Below the pieces are notes generated by a model. It made no database searches. It had not been told where the DNA came from and worked only from the letters and a program-made list of their open reading frames with translations. This document shows positions 23,326 through 31,676 of a stretch of DNA of 41,069 nt, one piece after another. The stretch comes from Bacteroidota bacterium. Its GTDB lineage: Bacteria; Bacteroidota; Bacteroidia; Sphingobacteriales; Sphingobacteriaceae. How positions within the stretch are numbered: position 1 is the first letter of the stretch; each line of letters starts with the position of its first letter. The DNA lies in NCBI GenBank assembly GCA_013287375.1, contig JABDDX010000015.1:1-41069 (forward strand), in the 5' to 3' direction. A program made the translations under genes and the position numbers.

Positions 23326-25725
23326 TTAGAAAGGCATACCTATACCAAAATTCAGCTGTAAAAAGCTGTAGGTATTGGGAAAATTGGTGACTTCGTAGTT
23401 ATTTTTAAAGCTGCCACTGTGAAACAGTTCATTAAAATGCTTAATTAGCACCCACTGGTCTGAACCGTTAAATTCCGGGTCTTTGAATTTAAGAGCGGCA
23501 TCGAGCCTGAAAACAAAAAAGCCAAGATCAAATCGTAACCCTGTACCAAAATCTATCGCGGTGGATTGTAACAGCGTATTAAATTTAAATTGCCCGTTTG
23601 GATTTTCAACAGTTGTGCTTAACGGATTGCCGGGATCTTCAGCAATGTTATGAAGCGTCCATACGTTTCCGGCATCCATAAATAACGCACCTCTCAATAT
23701 ACAACCGAAAAAATCATCAGATAACTTATACCGGTATTCTAAATTAGAAACGATTTTTATTTCGCCAAATTGATCTAAATATTGCAGCTTTTCCCTTGTA
23801 CTGTCGGCGCCGGCACCTACGCCATAGCTTGCCCTATTAAATTGACCAGGGCCAAGGGTACGCGGCAGCCAGGCCCGCATATCGTTTGATCCGCCTGCGT
23901 AAAAGTTTTTCTCGAATATCAGTTGGTTGCTGTTGCCATAAGGCAAGCCAAGCCCGGCATCAACCCTAAAGATCAATTGCCTTTCGCCACCTAAACTTTT
24001 GTAAAACCGCAAGTCAACTTCGGCTTTGCTATATTGGGCAAAAGTATAGCCAAATAAGGTGCGTTCGCCTAATGTATCTTTAGGTGTATTTAATAACTTA
24101 CTTACAAGCGCCAGTGTGTTACCGCCAACATCAATATTACCCCTGAAGTAAATAAAATCCCGGTAGGTATTAAGTTTATTAGCGTTTAATACATAGCTGT
24201 ATTGGCTGCCCGTAGTAAAAATGGTACGACCAATAAGAAAGACATACGATTCCCTGTTTTGCTTTAATAGTAAAGAATCAGCTTTAGGATCAATAGTACC
24301 TTTTGAAAATTCAACATCAATTGGTGTTATAATATGTTCTTTGTCCGGTGTTTCAAAAAAATCGTAAGTAATAGAGTTTATAAAACTCTGGCGTTTAACC
24401 AATTGACTTTGGTAGAACAATGAATAATTAGTTGAAAAGGTAGTATGCGGCACACCATATTTGCCTGGTTTGGCAAAATTAAAGGGTGATATAATACCGG
24501 GGAAGATAAGACTTACACCTGAGCTAAAATCCTGATTTTCGATTGCACCGTTAGCCGCAGCATTGGCGCCGGTATTAAATAATATACTTTCGTTAAGCTT
24601 TATCTGTAATATGGCCGCGCTTTTAAAAATATTTCTGCTGGTGAAAGTATTGCCAATATTGTAGCCGTATTGCCCGGCATTGAATAAGAACTCACCTTCC
24701 ACACGGTCCGACATCTTTTTCAGTGGCACAATATCTATTTTGGTATCCATCCTATTACTGCTATCTGCCAGTTTGAAATAAGTTGGATTGGGCACATTCT
24801 TAAAAACGTTTAACTCCGATAGCCGTGTAGTAGTTAGCGTTTGATTATCGATGTTATATAACTGGCCTTTTTTCTGAAAAATATAGTCGGTAACAACATG
24901 CGGTTTAAACCTATGAGAAAAATCAACAAACCTGAATTGGGAATCAACCTGTATGGTATCGGCCTTGCCTATGGTTTTACCATTAGTTGCCGCGATAGTT
25001 ATCAATGTGTTATTGATCTTATAAATAGGATGTGCCGCTTTACCCGCCGGGTTATCTATAATCATAGTTAGATCTACCACACCTTTATTGTAGGTAGAGT
25101 CATAATTAAAGCTCATATACTGGCGGTAAAAATCATAATAGCCATTACGTTTCATCACGAGATAAAACGCGTCCCTGTCGGCAGATAAGCTATCAGTATC
25201 AAAACGCTTACCCGGAGCTACATTGCCAAATATTTCGGGTGACCTTTTAACCAGGTCGGCCACTTTAGGGTCGGCAACACTATCCTTAAAATTTCTGATC
25301 CGGAACATCGGCCCTTCAACAGCAGTGAAAATTAACTCGGCCTTTTTCTTTTTTATGTGGATGGAATCAGTAACCCTGGCTTTAAGGTAACCTTTATTCT
25401 GGATATACTTTTCTATCTGCACCCGCGAAAACTCAACTAATGCGCTATCTAATATAGCAGGTGGTTCACCTATATCCTTTTTACCATTTTTGCTGAAGAG
25501 ATAATAGATCTGGAGGTTAATAACATTGTTTGGCTGCTGTTGCTTATCTACATAATTAACCGCGTTGAGGGCAAACTCCTTATCCATGCCTTTAATGGTG
25601 ATTTTGCGCACCAATGCCTGGTTAGGCTTTAATCTGCGGGTAAGGTTGCAGTTTGAAAGCGTAAAAACCAGGAATATGCTTAATATTGTAAGGCGAAAAT
25701 TATACCTGGTGAAAAATGCTTTCAA
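23326..25725 (-). CDS. tamL: TamL-type BamA/TamA-family outer-membrane assembly lipoprotein
   Basis: A 799-residue Omp85-family protein. The N-terminus is a lipoprotein signal with lipobox LSNC (Cys26), the mark that separates TamL of Bacteroidota from TamA. POTRA-like repeats follow (AELIFTAVEGPMFRIRNF, TTTRLSELNVFKNVPNPTYF), then a 16-strand barrel with the loop-6-like GGSNDMRAWLPRTLGPG, and it ends in a beta-signal with terminal Phe (LQLNFGIGMPF). It would act with TamB in outer-membrane assembly; no tamB is in the window. The only in-frame start that keeps the signal is a TTG at 25725, which places the start inside the divergent methyltransferase start region (10-bp overlap). Confidence 0.9.
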   Translation of the reverse strand: MKAFFTRYNFRLTILSIFLVFTLSNCNLTRRLKPNQALVRKITIKGMDKEFALNAVNYVDKQQQPNNVINLQIYYLFSKNGKKDIGEPPAILDSALVEFSRVQIEKYIQNKGYLKARVTDSIHIKKKKAELIFTAVEGPMFRIRNFKDSVADPKVADLVKRSPEIFGNVAPGKRFDTDSLSADRDAFYLVMKRNGYYDFYRQYMSFNYDSTYNKGVVDLTMIIDNPAGKAAHPIYKINNTLITIAATNGKTIGKADTIQVDSQFRFVDFSHRFKPHVVTDYIFQKKGQLYNIDNQTLTTTRLSELNVFKNVPNPTYFKLADSSNRMDTKIDIVPLKKMSDRVEGEFLFNAGQYGYNIGNTFTSRNIFKSAAILQIKLNESILFNTGANAAANGAIENQDFSSGVSLIFPGIISPFNFAKPGKYGVPHTTFSTNYSLFYQSQLVKRQSFINSITYDFFETPDKEHIITPIDVEFSKGTIDPKADSLLLKQNRESYVFLIGRTIFTTGSQYSYVLNANKLNTYRDFIYFRGNIDVGGNTLALVSKLLNTPKDTLGERTLFGYTFAQYSKAEVDLRFYKSLGGERQLIFRVDAGLGLPYGNSNQLIFEKNFYAGGSNDMRAWLPRTLGPGQFNRASYGVGAGADSTREKLQYLDQFGEIKIVSNLEYRYKLSDDFFGCILRGALFMDAGNVWTLHNIAEDPGNPLSTTVENPNGQFKFNTLLQSTAIDFGTGLRFDLGFFVFRLDAALKFKDPEFNGSDQWVLIKHFNELFHSGSFKNNYEVTNFPNTYSFLQLNFGIGMPF

Positions 25726-26465
25726 AATCGACTATCAGTTTATTAAAATCTTTACAACAAAAAAAGTTTCGCATTGAGCACGGCCTGTTTTTGGTCGAAG
25801 GTAACAAATCTGTTACCGAATTTGCAAATTCTTCATATCAAATTGAAGCTATTTACCATACAGCTGCAATTGACCCAAAATTGCTGAAATTATCGGGAAA
25901 AATAAACTTTACTGAGATTTCATTAAACGATTTAGAGAAAATAAGTTCATTAAAGTCGCCGCAGGAGGTAATTGCATTGGTAAAGATACCGGCATTCCCA
26001 ATTTTAAATACCACAGCCTTGAAGGGAAAATTCGCTATCGCCCTTGATGGAATACAGGACCCAGGCAATATGGGCACAATTATACGCACGGCAGACTGGT
26101 TTGGTATACAACATATTATCTGTTCCGCCGATACCGTTGATGTTTATAACCCAAAAGTGGTGCAGGCCACCATGGGTTCGCTGGCGCATGTTAATATTTA
26201 TTATGTTGAACTGGCTGAATTTTTAGGAAGTATAAACATGCCACTGTTTGGGGCGTTATTGGACGGATCAAACATCTACAAAACGGATTTCGGTACTGAA
26301 GGACTGATAATTATGGGTAACGAGGGCAATGGCTTGCGGCCTGAAATTATTAAACTGGTGCAAAAAGCGGTTACTATTCCACGTGGCGGCAATGCGGAAT
26401 CATTAAATGTGGGGATAGCTACGGCTATATTTTGTTCAGAAATAAAAAGGAATTCCTATAAATAA
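25716..26465 (+). CDS. TrmH/SpoU-family RNA 2'-O-methyltransferase
   Basis: This 249-residue SPOUT-fold enzyme methylates ribose 2'-OH in tRNA or rRNA using SAM. The N-terminal substrate-binding part begins MLSKSTISLLKSLQQKKFR and HGLFLVEGNKSV. The SPOUT motifs are ALDGIQDPGNMGTIIRTADW (motif 1), LIIMGNEGNGLRPEI (motif 2) and VTIPRGGNAESLNVGIATAI (motif 3), all intact. The exact target nucleotide is not readable from sequence. The ATG at 25716 matches the family start. Its first codons overlap the first codons of tamL on the opposite strand, so its promoter must lie inside the tamL coding region. A tRNA-Cys gene follows 48 bp downstream. Confidence 0.93.
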   Translation: MLSKSTISLLKSLQQKKFRIEHGLFLVEGNKSVTEFANSSYQIEAIYHTAAIDPKLLKLSGKINFTEISLNDLEKISSLKSPQEVIALVKIPAFPILNTTALKGKFAIALDGIQDPGNMGTIIRTADWFGIQHIICSADTVDVYNPKVVQATMGSLAHVNIYYVELAEFLGSINMPLFGALLDGSNIYKTDFGTEGLIIMGNEGNGLRPEIIKLVQKAVTIPRGGNAESLNVGIATAIFCSEIKRNSYK

Positions 26466-26467
26466 AA

Positions 26468-26498
26468 CTTGGCAGCCAAATAATTATTACTATTTTTG
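26468..26498 (+). promoter_or_regulatory. Sigma-A-type promoter of Bacteroidota in front of tRNA-Cys
   Basis: CTTG (26468-26471), 19 bases, then TATTTTTG (26491-26498). This fits the Bacteroidota primary promoter TTTG-N19-TAnnTTTG with one mismatch in the upstream box. The tRNA begins 15 bases further on. Confidence 0.6.
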
Positions 26499-26513
26499 CA
26501 GCCTTGAAAAAAA

Positions 26514-26584
26514 GGTCGGGTGGCCGAGTGGCTAGGCAGAGGTCTGCAAAACCTTTTACAGCGGTTCGAATCCGCTCCCGACCT
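26514..26584 (+). tRNA. trnC: tRNA-Cys (anticodon GCA)
   Basis: Acceptor stem GGTCGGG (26514-26520) pairs with CCCGACC (26577-26583), with discriminator base T at 26584. The anticodon loop CTGCAAA has GCA at 26546-26548. The T arm is AGCGG-TTCGAAT-CCGCT. The D arm contains GAGTGGCTAGGCAGAG, as in other tRNA-Cys genes. The 3' CCA is not encoded. Length is 71 bases without CCA. Confidence 0.97.
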
Positions 26585-26614
26585 CAAGGTAAAAAACATT
26601 AAAAATACAAGATC

Positions 26615-26788
26615 ATGGGCGTTACACGTTTAAAAAGAAAAGATAGAAAAAACAAAACTACTTCACGTTTAGAAGTTCAGTTTTTAAAGAATGCTACAAA
26701 CCTTGAGCCGGGAAGCCGCTCTGCAGAGCCAAAACATAGCCAAATTGCTAAAAACAATGCTGCTTTGTTAATAGCTGCTGGTAAATAA
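26615..26788 (+). CDS. Small basic conserved protein, 57 residues, function unknown
   Basis: Starts ATG at 26615 and ends TAA at 26788. It begins MGVTRLKRKDRKNKTTSRLE, is very basic at the N-terminus, and continues NLEPGSRSAEPKHSQIAKNN and ends LLIAAGK. It has no signal peptide or membrane segment. The Lys/Arg-rich start and size are ribosomal-protein-like, and I believe short proteins like it recur in Sphingobacteriaceae next to tRNA-Cys, but I cannot name a function. It is 30 bp after the tRNA and is followed by a strong terminator, so it may be co-transcribed with the tRNA. Confidence 0.75.
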   Translation: MGVTRLKRKDRKNKTTSRLEVQFLKNATNLEPGSRSAEPKHSQIAKNNAALLIAAGK

Positions 26789-26812
26789 TTCAGCATTTTA
26801 TATAAGGAATTA

Positions 26813-26844
26813 AATCCTGCTGGTAATAACCGGCAGGATTTTTT
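26813..26844 (+). terminator. Rho-independent terminator after the small basic protein gene
   Basis: A 12-bp stem, AATCCTGCTGGT and ACCGGCAGGATT (one G-T pair), has a 4-base loop and a T run. It is well placed to end the tRNA-Cys/small protein transcript. Confidence 0.85.
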
Positions 26845-26875
26845 GCGTTTTGTATTTTGGTAATTCTTCCTTATT

Positions 26876-26962
26876 GTCATTCTGAGCGGAGCGAAGAATC
26901 TTCTAAACCATGCATAGTTCGCTTTACAAATCGAAGAAGATTCTTCGTTCCTCAGAATGACA
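26876..26962. repeat. GTCATTCTGAG palindrome, copy 2
   Basis: GTCATTCTGAGCGGAGCGAA with GAATCTTCT is mirrored by AAGAAGATTCTTCG and TTCCTCAGAATGACA. The centre contains GCATAGTTCGC, also seen in copy 1. It lies between the convergent small-protein gene and pyrD. Confidence 0.8.
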
Positions 26963-26999
26963 AGGTGGAGAGAATGACAAAGGGGTTGTAGAATAGAAT

Positions 27000-28046
27000 T
27001 TATAAAGATTTCAATATCGCCTTATTGATCCTGCTAATCAATCCAGGGCCTTCATAAATAAAACCGGTGTAAAGTTGCACCAATGATGCGCCGGCCGCTA
27101 ATTTTTCTAAAGCATCTTCGGGTGAGTGTATGCCCCCTACCCCTATTATCGGGAATGAGCCTTTTGATTTTTGGCTTAGATATTTGATTACTTCTGTTGA
27201 GCGTTTGGTTACTGGCTTGCCGCTTAGTCCACCTGTTTCTGTTTTCAATTTATCGGGGGAAACCAAATTCTCGCGACTAATAGTTGTATTTGTTGCAATC
27301 ACACCTGCTATACCGCTCTGTTGTACGATCTCTACAATATCATCCAGTTGAGTATCCGTTAAATCGGGGGCTATTTTTAGTAAGATTGGTCTGCTGATGC
27401 CTTTTTTTGAGTTACGCTGTTGTAGGGTGCTTAGCAAATTCATTAGCGGCTCTTTTTCCTGTAATTCGCGTAAGCCGGGAGTATTTGGGGAGCTTACATT
27501 CACCACAAAATAATCTACCAGATCAAACAACCTGTCGAAACATTTGATGTAATCGTTTACCGCTTCATCATTAGGGGTAATCTTATTTTTGCCGATGTTT
27601 CCACCGATGATAATACCTTTTTGTGATGCCGGGGTATTTTTCCGATAGGCTGCGATATGCTCGGCAATTACATCCATCCCCATGTTGTTAAAACCCATAC
27701 GATTAATTAAACCACCATCGGCAGGCAGCCTGAACATACGTGGCTTAGGGTTGCCATCTTGAGGTAATGGCGTAACTGTACCCACCTCAATAAAACCGAA
27801 GCCGAGATTTGCCATTTCGCTGATCACATCGGCGTTTTTATCAAAACCTGCGGCTAAACCAACTGGGTTTTTAAATTTCAAGCCAAAAACTTCCTTTTCT
27901 AAACGCGGATCATTCAGCGCCCATATAGCCCTGCTCAGGGCAGCGCCGCCTGGAAAATGGTTAAAGCGTTTTAGGTTGCGGGTTACAAAGTAATGTACCT
28001 TCTCCGGGTCGAACTTAAATAGTATGGGTTTAAGCAAAAAATACAT
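27000..28046 (-). CDS. pyrD: Dihydroorotate dehydrogenase, quinone-dependent (class 2)
   Basis: A 348-residue enzyme that oxidises dihydroorotate to orotate with FMN and passes electrons to quinone at the membrane (pyrimidine synthesis). The N-terminal membrane-association segment [20 protein letters not shown] marks class 2. FMN/substrate motifs: [34 protein letters not shown], the catalytic-serine loop [27 protein letters not shown] and [20 protein letters not shown]. It is a single gene, with no other pyr gene nearby. The plus-strand space between it and the SGNH hydrolase (28047-28237) has no gene. Confidence 0.97.
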   Translation of the reverse strand: MYFLLKPILFKFDPEKVHYFVTRNLKRFNHFPGGAALSRAIWALNDPRLEKEVFGLKFKNPVGLAAGFDKNADVISEMANLGFGFIEVGTVTPLPQDGNPKPRMFRLPADGGLINRMGFNNMGMDVIAEHIAAYRKNTPASQKGIIIGGNIGKNKITPNDEAVNDYIKCFDRLFDLVDYFVVNVSSPNTPGLRELQEKEPLMNLLSTLQQRNSKKGISRPILLKIAPDLTDTQLDDIVEIVQQSGIAGVIATNTTISRENLVSPDKLKTETGGLSGKPVTKRSTEVIKYLSQKSKGSFPIIGVGGIHSPEDALEKLAAGASLVQLYTGFIYEGPGLISRINKAILKSL

Positions 28047-28237
28047 GCCGCGAAGTTAGCGCTTTTTCCGGAGGTTCATAGTTCATGGATGATGGTTCAT
28101 AGCCCTATGAGTGATACTTTTTTGTCTTTTTATTTTTGATATTTTGTAATTACGCATCACCAATGGAAAGAATAATTATATTAGCGATACCAATTCGTAG
28201 CGCATCTGCGTTCGCGAAATAAACTATAATATCTGTC

Positions 28238-28999
28238 ATGATACTAAAAAATAACCGCCGCAACTTTGTTAAAAATGCCGCCATTGGCACCATAGCCGTA
28301 TTGGCTATACCTGATATTATTTCATCGGCCTATGCTAAAGAGAACAGCAAAAAGGCAATCATTAATGAGAACGATATTATACTTTTCCAGGGAGATTCCA
28401 TCACTGAATGGGGACGGGACAAAAACAAGACCATCGCGAATGATTTCGGTTCGCTGGGTTCAGGTTATGTACTTTTAACTGCTACTGAAGTTTTAAGGGA
28501 ATATGCAACCAAGAATTTGAAGATATACAATAAAGGCATAAGCGGCAATAAAGTATTTCAATTAATAGATAGGTGGGATACGGACACCCTCGCCATAAAA
28601 CCAAATGTGCTAAGCATTATGGTGGGTGTGAATGATTACTGGCACACCATTACATCGGGTTATAAAGGAACCCTGGATACCTACAGAACAGATTATAAAA
28701 AACTATTAGAGCGTACCCAACAGGCATTACCCGGTGTAAAATTAATTATCGGCGAGGCTTTTGCCATGAAAAATGTAAAGGCAGTTGATGATTCATGGTA
28801 CCCTGCTTTTGATGGTTACCGCCAGGTAGCCCGTGAGATGGCGGATGAATTTGGCGCAGCCTTTATCCCCTACCAAAGTGTTATGGACGAGGCTTTAAAA
28901 TTAGCCCCGGCAACTTATTGGTCTCTTGATGGGGTGCATCCTAGTCCCGCTGGTGCGAGCTTGATGTCGCAGGCTTGGTTGAAAGCTGTGAAGGGATAA
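28238..28999 (+). CDS. SGNH/GDSL-family hydrolase with a Tat signal
   Basis: A 253-residue esterase-like enzyme. The N-terminus NNRRNFVKNAAIG followed by a hydrophobic stretch (to about 33) is a twin-arginine export signal, so it is folded before export. Block I is FQGDSITEW with Ser54, the oxyanion Gly is in NKGISGNKVF, block III is VGVNDYW with Asn132, and block V is LDGVHPS with Asp231 and His234; the catalytic set is complete. Such enzymes in Bacteroidota often deacetylate sugars, but the substrate is not known here. It stands alone and its 3' side is a repeat pair. Confidence 0.9.
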   Translation: MILKNNRRNFVKNAAIGTIAVLAIPDIISSAYAKENSKKAIINENDIILFQGDSITEWGRDKNKTIANDFGSLGSGYVLLTATEVLREYATKNLKIYNKGISGNKVFQLIDRWDTDTLAIKPNVLSIMVGVNDYWHTITSGYKGTLDTYRTDYKKLLERTQQALPGVKLIIGEAFAMKNVKAVDDSWYPAFDGYRQVAREMADEFGAAFIPYQSVMDEALKLAPATYWSLDGVHPSPAGASLMSQAWLKAVKG

Positions 29000-29018
29000 T
29001 CTATTCTTTTAATTTTTT

Positions 29019-29105
29019 GTCATTCTGAACGGAGTGAAGAATCTTCTTCGATTTGCATAGTGGACTTTGCACAGCTAGAAGATTCTTCACTCCACTCAGA
29101 ATGAC
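29019..29105. repeat. GTCATTCTGAG palindrome, copy 3
   Basis: GTCATTCTGAACGGAGTGAA with GAATCTTCTT is mirrored by AGAAGATTCTTCACTCC and ACTCAGAATGAC. The loop region includes GCATAGTGGACTTTGCA. It is separated by only 2 bp from the 150-bp repeat. Confidence 0.8.
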
Positions 29106-29107
29106 AG

Positions 29108-29263
29108 ATTTTCGTTTTAATAATATATTCTCGTCGCTCATTGCCGCTGGGCTAGTTCTTTTGTCTTGACACAAAAGAACCAAAAAGTCAAGACGAAAAA
29201 AACCTTCTTCCCGCTAGGCTAGCTCCCGGCCCGGTTTTCCGTCGGGCCTTTGCGCACTTTTTA
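29108..29263. repeat. 150-bp intergenic repeat, copy 2
   Basis: It matches 15512-15669 over its length in the same orientation. The internal hairpin here is TTCTTTTGTCTTGAC and its partner GTCAAGAC with ACAAAAGAAC between, and the right end carries AGCTCCCGGCCCGGTTTTCC and GTCGGGC. The differences are compensated in part of the hairpin, which suggests the fold is kept. Confidence 0.8.
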
Positions 29264-29350
29264 ATCATTATGTGGTTTTATCTATACTACATCAACCGTC
29301 ATTCCTAACTCATCATCGCAACCGTATTATGACTTTCCCATAACTACGTT

Positions 29351-29358
29351 TACATTTG
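29351..29358 (+). promoter_or_regulatory. Possible minus-7 box (TACATTTG) of the small membrane protein gene
   Basis: TACATTTG fits TAnnTTTG exactly and lies 19 bases before the ATG at 29378. I see no clear TTTG partner at the expected upstream distance, so this is tentative. Confidence 0.35.
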
Positions 29359-29377
29359 CAGTGCAAAAATATTTCCC

Positions 29378-29770
29378 ATGACAAAAAAATTGCTCAAAAC
29401 ACTTTTCACAACGTTTATTATATCAACCATACTGAATATTGCTATTACCTGTATTTATTATTCCATCACTCAAAAAAATAGTGGTTACGACTATAAAACT
29501 ATGCTGCAGATGATTGCTGATGGTGTGTTTTTATTAAACATTATATTATTGCTGATGGTGCTGCCGGTGTTGTTTTTTTCGCTGCCGCACATCCGCAGCA
29601 GTCTACCAATGCGAATACTCTTATATTTTGCCGGGCCTGTTGTTTTCCTGATCACCGCTTCGCTGATGCATTTGGGACCGATCAACAAGTTGTTTTATTT
29701 AGAAACAGGGCTGATATTTATGTTGGTTCACTCCATTCTTTACTTCACATCGATCAAAAAAATTGTATAA
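29378..29770 (+). CDS. Small integral membrane protein of unknown function
   Basis: A 130-residue protein I do not recognise, with about four hydrophobic segments: LFTTFIISTILNIAITCIYY, GVFLLNIILLLMVLPVLFF, ILLYFAGPVVFLITASLMHL and ETGLIFMLVHSILYFTSI. The N-terminus is basic (MTKKLLK) and the C-terminus ends KKIV, so both are probably cytoplasmic. No motif suggests an activity. It is alone between a repeat pair and purK. Confidence 0.7.
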   Translation: MTKKLLKTLFTTFIISTILNIAITCIYYSITQKNSGYDYKTMLQMIADGVFLLNIILLLMVLPVLFFSLPHIRSSLPMRILLYFAGPVVFLITASLMHLGPINKLFYLETGLIFMLVHSILYFTSIKKIV

Positions 29771-29831
29771 GCCGCTTTGCATTACATTGATTTAGGCTTT
29801 TTGAAAGATTTAGGGTAAACTTGCATTATAA

Positions 29832-30971
29832 ATGAAAACATTTTACGGAGACTTAAAACTCGGCATTTTAGGCGGCGGTCAATTAGGTCGTATGCTGATA
29901 CAACAGGCTATAAATTACAATGTTACCGTAAAGGTGCTTGATCCGGATCGCGAAGCGCCATGCAAAAAATTGTGCGATGAATTTGTAGTCGGTTCCTTGG
30001 GCGATTATGAAACCGTTTACAAGTTTGGCAAAAAGGTTGATATACTTACCATCGAGATTGAGAAGGTAAACGTTGAAGCCATGGAGCAACTGGAGAAAGA
30101 AGGTGTGCTGGTTTATCCGCAATCGCGCATCATCAGGTTGATACAGGACAAAGGCCTGCAAAAGCAGTTTTTCAAGGAAAATGGTATCCCTACAGCTGAT
30201 TTCAAGATCATCTCGTCACCCGAAGAATTAAAAGAAAGCAATTTTTCATTCCCCTACATCCAAAAATTGCGCAGGGATGGTTATGATGGCCGGGGCGTTT
30301 ACAAGGTTGTAAATGAATCGTACCTCGACAAAGCCTTTACTGAACCAAGCCTGATTGAACGCCTGATTGATTTTGAAAAAGAGATTGCTGTAATAGTTGC
30401 CCGTAACGAAAATGGTGAAGTAAAAACCTTCCCGATGGTGGAGATGGAATTTAATCCCGAGGTTAATTTGGTGGAGTTTCTTATCCAACCTTCTACTCTT
30501 CCGTTTGAGGTTCATCAGGAGGCTGAAAACATTGCTAAAAAGATCGCTGAAACACTTAAAATAGTAGGCATACTGGCGGTTGAGATGTTTTTAGACAAGC
30601 ATGGCAAAATATTGGTAAATGAGCTGGCTCCGCGTCCGCATAATAGCGGGCACCAGAGTATTGAGGGTAATGTGGTATCACAATTTGAGCAACACTTACG
30701 CGCGATATTTAACCAGCCTTTAGGCGATACCGCCTGCCTGAACAATGCCATCATGGTAAACGTTTTAGGCGAAGCCGGACATGAAGGCCCCGCCATTTAT
30801 AAAGGCATCGAGAAAATATTAAAATGTGCAGGTGTGTATGTACATTTATATGGCAAGGCGCTAACCAAACCTTTCCGCAAAATGGGGCATGTGACTATTG
30901 TGGATAGCGATAGGGAAAAGGCTATTGAGAAAGCGAAATTTGTGCAGGAGACTTTAAAAGTGGTAAGCTAA
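29832..30971 (+). CDS. purK: 5-(carboxyamino)imidazole ribonucleotide synthase
   Basis: A 379-residue ATP-grasp enzyme that makes N5-CAIR from AIR, ATP and bicarbonate in purine synthesis. It begins with the nucleotide-binding GILGGGQLGRML. ATP-grasp parts include YPQSRIIRLIQDKGLQKQF, YIQKLRRDGYDGRGVYKV, FEKEIAVIVARNENGEV, and near the C-terminus VNELAPRPHNSGHQSIEG with FEQHLRAI. Length and motifs are normal. purE follows on the same strand, which supplies the next step. Confidence 0.97.
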   Translation: MKTFYGDLKLGILGGGQLGRMLIQQAINYNVTVKVLDPDREAPCKKLCDEFVVGSLGDYETVYKFGKKVDILTIEIEKVNVEAMEQLEKEGVLVYPQSRIIRLIQDKGLQKQFFKENGIPTADFKIISSPEELKESNFSFPYIQKLRRDGYDGRGVYKVVNESYLDKAFTEPSLIERLIDFEKEIAVIVARNENGEVKTFPMVEMEFNPEVNLVEFLIQPSTLPFEVHQEAENIAKKIAETLKIVGILAVEMFLDKHGKILVNELAPRPHNSGHQSIEGNVVSQFEQHLRAIFNQPLGDTACLNNAIMVNVLGEAGHEGPAIYKGIEKILKCAGVYVHLYGKALTKPFRKMGHVTIVDSDREKAIEKAKFVQETLKVVS

Positions 30972-31056
30972 TAAGCCCCACCCAACCCTCCCCGGTAGGG
31001 AGGGCTTAAAAACTTTTTAATTAAAGTCTCCCCTACCGGGGGAGATTTAGAGGGGG
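30972..31056. repeat. CCTCCCCGGTAGGGAGG-type double repeat between purK and purE
   Basis: It starts directly after the purK stop: GCCCCACCCAACCCTCCCCG then GTAGGGAGGGCTT. A second, inverted module follows, GTCTCCCCTACCGGGGGAGA then TTTAGAGGGGGCTG. The two modules face each other and could fold as one long hairpin or two. The element takes up nearly the whole 88-bp purK-purE gap and differs in sequence from the CCCCCTGAAGGGGG family. Confidence 0.75.
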
Positions 31057-31059
31057 CTG

Positions 31060-31554
31060 ATGATGAACCAACCAAAAATAGGAATAATAATGGGCAGTAA
31101 GTCCGACTTGCATATTATGCAGGATGCTGCTGATGTTTTAAAGGAGCTGGGTGTTGATTACGAAATTACCGTAGTATCAGCTCACCGTACCCCTGATCGC
31201 ATGTTCAGCTATGCCCGTGCTGCTGCTGACCGTGGCCTGAAAGTTATTATTGCCGGTGCTGGTGGTGCCGCGCATTTGCCGGGTATGGTGGCTTCGTTAA
31301 CGCATTTGCCGGTAATTGGTGTTCCTGTTAAGTCGAGCAATTCCATTGATGGCTGGGATTCGATATTATCTATCCTGCAAATGCCAAATGGTATTCCGGT
31401 TGCTACCGTAGCACTTAATGCCGCGAAAAATGCAGGTATTTTAGCTGCGCAGATACTTTCAACAGGTGATGAAACACTGGTTGCGAATTTGATCGCTTAC
31501 AAAGAAGAATTGAAGCGGAAAGTTGAAGAGTCGGCGGCTGAGTTAGAAGATTAG
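31060..31554 (+). CDS. purE: N5-carboxyaminoimidazole ribonucleotide mutase
   Basis: A 164-residue class I PurE that converts N5-CAIR to CAIR, the step after PurK. The signature motifs are intact: [13 protein letters not shown] at the N-terminus, [10 protein letters not shown] with the catalytic His, [16 protein letters not shown], and PVIGVPVKS. Two consecutive ATG codons open it; either could be used. It is separated from purK only by a repeat element and is probably in the same transcript. Confidence 0.97.
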   Translation: MMNQPKIGIIMGSKSDLHIMQDAADVLKELGVDYEITVVSAHRTPDRMFSYARAAADRGLKVIIAGAGGAAHLPGMVASLTHLPVIGVPVKSSNSIDGWDSILSILQMPNGIPVATVALNAAKNAGILAAQILSTGDETLVANLIAYKEELKRKVEESAAELED

Positions 31555-31568
31555 GGGCTGGAGATTAG

Positions 31569-31669
31569 AGATTAACGACTAGAGATTAGTTAAAATTCAA
31601 TATTCACTCAACAGTTAGTAATTAGAGATCAATGACTAGAGATCAGTTAAAAATTCAATAATCACTCAA
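31569..31669. repeat. Two degenerate direct copies of a GAGATTA-rich unit
   Basis: GAGATTAACGACTAGAGATT with AGTTAAAATTCAAT and TTCACTCA (from 31569) is repeated from 31625 as GAGATCAATGACTAGAGATC with AGTTAAAAATTCAAT and ATCACTCA. The spacing is about 56 bases. It lies after purE and before the convergent YqgE gene. A similar TAATCTCTAA-rich stretch occurs at about 23291-23330. Confidence 0.6.
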
Positions 31670-31676
31670 TCACTCA

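Larger units (their letters stand above)
29000..29377. other. Non-coding stretch after the SGNH hydrolase gene
   Basis: No gene is supported. It holds a GTCATTCTGAG palindrome (29019-29105), directly followed by the second copy of the 150-bp repeat (29108-29263). The remaining 110 bp lead to the next gene and contain a TACATTTG box at 29351-29358. Confidence 0.7.

Noticed and set aside
29001..29183. 60-codon open frame
   Set aside because: It consists of the GTCATTCTGAG palindrome and part of the 150-bp repeat.
31569..31669. Possible CRISPR-like repeats
   Set aside because: Only two degenerate direct copies, no regular spacers and no cas genes in the window.
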